NCBI GenBank assembly: GCA_036645575.1
Contig: JAVXNW010000017.1
Location: 1-31,049 of the forward strand
Length of the DNA stretch: 31,049 nt
Reading direction: 5' to 3'
Origin: JAVXNW01 sp036645575
Lineage (GTDB): Bacteria; Bacillota; Clostridia; Christensenellales; Aristaeellaceae
This document shows, in pieces, positions 29,686-31,049 of this stretch. The notes beneath the pieces were generated by a model. The model made no database searches. It saw only the letters and a program-made list of their open reading frames with translations, and was not told the DNA's origin. Numbering within the stretch: the stretch's first letter is position 1; each line of letters opens with the position of its first letter. The translations under genes and the position numbers were made by a program.

Positions 29686-30930
29686 GTGGATGTCTTTCGA
29701 ATCACCGGCGGCAGCAGACTGTGCGGCCGGGTCCGGGTCGGCAGCGCAAAAAACGCGGTGCTGCCGATTCTCGCCGCTTCGATCCTCACGGACGAACCGG
29801 TCGAAATAGAGGGCTTTCCGGCGCTCAATGACACCCAGAACATGGTAAGCATTCTGGAGACGCTGGGCTGTCGGTGCGACGTGTCAAAGGGCCGCGCGCG
29901 CATCGACGCATCGGGCGCAAGTCGGTGGGAGATGCCGGATGAACTGTCCAAGGCGCTGCGCTCGTCGATCTTTATGATGGGGCCGATTCTGGGACGTTTT
30001 CGCAAGGCGGTCGTCACCTACCCGGGCGGCTGTGAAATAGGCTTAAGGCCGATTGACCTGCACCTCAAAGGGCTGCGCGCGCTGGGCGTCCAGATTCGCG
30101 AGAGCCACGGCATGATCTACTGCGACGGAAGTCGGCTGTGCGGAGACGAGGTCAACCTCGACTTTCCGAGCGTGGGCGCAACGGAGAACCTGATGATGGC
30201 GGCGGCGACCGCGCCCGGGACGACGGTCATACATAACCCCGCGCGCGAGCCAGAGATCGGCGACCTCGAGCGCTTCATGAACGCGATGGGCGCGCGCGTG
30301 AGCGGTTCAGGAACCGGGCGAATCACGGTCGAGGGCGTCAAAAAGCTGCACGGCGCGACCTTTCGGCCGATGGTTGACCGGATCGTGACCGGAACGCTTT
30401 TGACGGCGGCGGCGATGACGGGCGGCGAGATCGAGCTTGAAGGCGCGCAGGCGGGCGACTTGCGGGCGGTGATGCACAAACTGGTTCAGGCGGGCTGCGA
30501 TGTCCGCTGCGCGCCGGGGCTGATTGCGCTCAAGGCGCCCAAGGCGCTCAAGGCCATCGAGGTATCCACCCAGCCGTTTCCCGGCTTTCCAACCGACATG
30601 CAGGCGCAGATCATGGCGATGTGCTGTATCGCCGACGGTGCGAGCGTAGTCGTCGAAAACGTGTTTGAAAACCGGTTCGCGCACGCCGCGCAGCTTCGCT
30701 GCATGGGCGCGGACATCATGGTGACGGACCGGATTGCGGTCATCCGGGGCGGTGCGCTCAACGGCGCCAAGGTAGCGGCGCGCGACCTGCGTGGCGGCGC
30801 GGCGCTGGTGCTGGCGGGCCTTGCGGCCGAAGGCGTGACAGAGGTAGAGGGCGCCGGGCTGATCGATCGCGGGTACGAGAAATTGGAAGACATGATTTTC
30901 GCGCTGGGCGGAAGAATTGAACGCGTATAG
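29686..30930 (+). CDS. murA: UDP-N-acetylglucosamine 1-carboxyvinyltransferase
   Basis: Joins phosphoenolpyruvate to UDP-GlcNAc, the committed step of peptidoglycan synthesis and the target of fosfomycin. The 414-residue protein has GSAKNAVLPIL near the N-terminus with the substrate lysine, and PGGCEIGLRPIDLH with the reactive Cys116 (so a fosfomycin-sensitive type of active site). It ends with GLIDRGYEKLEDMIFALGG. The start is GTG at 29686, with GGAGG 8 bases upstream; an in-frame TTG at 29671 lies ahead of that site. It follows ftsW by 130 bases with no clear promoter, so it is probably part of the same transcript. Confidence 0.96.
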   Translation: MDVFRITGGSRLCGRVRVGSAKNAVLPILAASILTDEPVEIEGFPALNDTQNMVSILETLGCRCDVSKGRARIDASGASRWEMPDELSKALRSSIFMMGPILGRFRKAVVTYPGGCEIGLRPIDLHLKGLRALGVQIRESHGMIYCDGSRLCGDEVNLDFPSVGATENLMMAAATAPGTTVIHNPAREPEIGDLERFMNAMGARVSGSGTGRITVEGVKKLHGATFRPMVDRIVTGTLLTAAAMTGGEIELEGAQAGDLRAVMHKLVQAGCDVRCAPGLIALKAPKALKAIEVSTQPFPGFPTDMQAQIMAMCCIADGASVVVENVFENRFAHAAQLRCMGADIMVTDRIAVIRGGALNGAKVAARDLRGGAALVLAGLAAEGVTEVEGAGLIDRGYEKLEDMIFALGGRIERV

Positions 30931-31008
30931 CGCGTGAGCACGGCACGGCACTGCGGCAGCCCGGCACTGCGGCAGCCCGGCACTGCGGTGCCGTGCTGCG
31001 CTCACGCG
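30931..31008. repeat. tandem repeat inside a long inverted repeat
   Basis: CGCGTGAGC (30931-30939) pairs with GCTCACGCG (31000-31008), and CACGGCAC (30939-30946) with GTGCCGTG (30988-30995). Between them the 16-base unit CGGCACTGCGGCAGCC occurs 2.7 times (30946-30988). It lies directly behind the murA stop and could halt transcription by structure, but no T-run follows. The remaining bases to 31049 hold no gene I can support. Confidence 0.75.
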
Positions 31009-31049
31009 GTGATTGAACGCGAAAGGTGGGCTACTCGCCAGCCCGGCAC

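Noticed and set aside
1..31049. CRISPR array, prophage, antiphage island or biosynthetic gene cluster
   Set aside because: No regularly spaced repeats with unique spacers, no phage structural or integrase genes, no defence nucleases and no synthase genes were seen; most genes are housekeeping.

Overview
The window is a GC-rich stretch (roughly 60 % or more by eye) of a bacterial chromosome, most likely a Gram-positive of the Bacillota, class Clostridia. The evidence is strong GGAGG ribosome binding sites throughout, a T-box leader, a division penicillin-binding protein with two PASTA domains, a MurE of the meso-diaminopimelate type, sigma-A promoters of the TTGACA-17-TATAAT kind, and frequent TTG and GTG starts. 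The exact lineage cannot be fixed from sequence alone; a GC-rich Clostridia family such as the Christensenellales or Oscillospirales is a reasonable guess.

Left part (1-8040). On the minus strand lie the tmRNA gene ssrA with its partner smpB (trans-translation), a secreted chagasin-like protease inhibitor and a membrane-anchored protein of unknown role. Two back-to-back consensus promoters drive that membrane protein leftwards and a secreted unknown protein rightwards. A drug/metabolite-type exporter faces an XRE regulator tail to tail. After a 640-base gene-poor stretch holding a palindromic MITE-like repeat come a small membrane protein, a FGGY sugar kinase, and a sigma-factor-like protein that ends in a transmembrane helix.

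Middle (8041-20960). guaB (GMP synthesis) is followed by an exported caspase-like protein with two bacterial Ig-like domains. Next is a T-box leader whose specifier reads as tyrosine, ahead of an aminotransferase and tyrS, with a second copy of the MITE-like repeat between them. YigZ, branched-chain aminotransferase, an RluA-type pseudouridine synthase and TrmL follow. Then come a small membrane protein, two tandem family-4-like uracil-DNA glycosylases (one with all four iron-sulfur cysteines, one with none), a double zinc-ribbon protein with an acidic tail, and a metallophosphoesterase closed by a strong terminator.

Right part (20961-31049). This is a division and cell wall (dcw) cluster on the plus strand: mraZ, ftsL-like, ftsI/pbpB, murE, mraY, murD, ftsW, murA. 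A ladder of GTGG-type boxes at 10-bp spacing overlaps the promoter and looks like the MraZ operator. The cluster lacks rsmH, murF and murG at their usual places. Together these genes make the UDP-muramyl precursors, attach them to the lipid carrier and polymerise septal peptidoglycan.

No rRNA, complete tRNA, CRISPR array, phage or full insertion sequence was seen. The most interesting items are the membrane-tethered sigma-like protein, the cluster-less UDG paralogue, the exported caspase-like protein, the tyrosine T-box unit, the FtsW with a lysine near the expected catalytic aspartate, and the palindromic repeat family. I see no clear multi-gene system that is wholly new.
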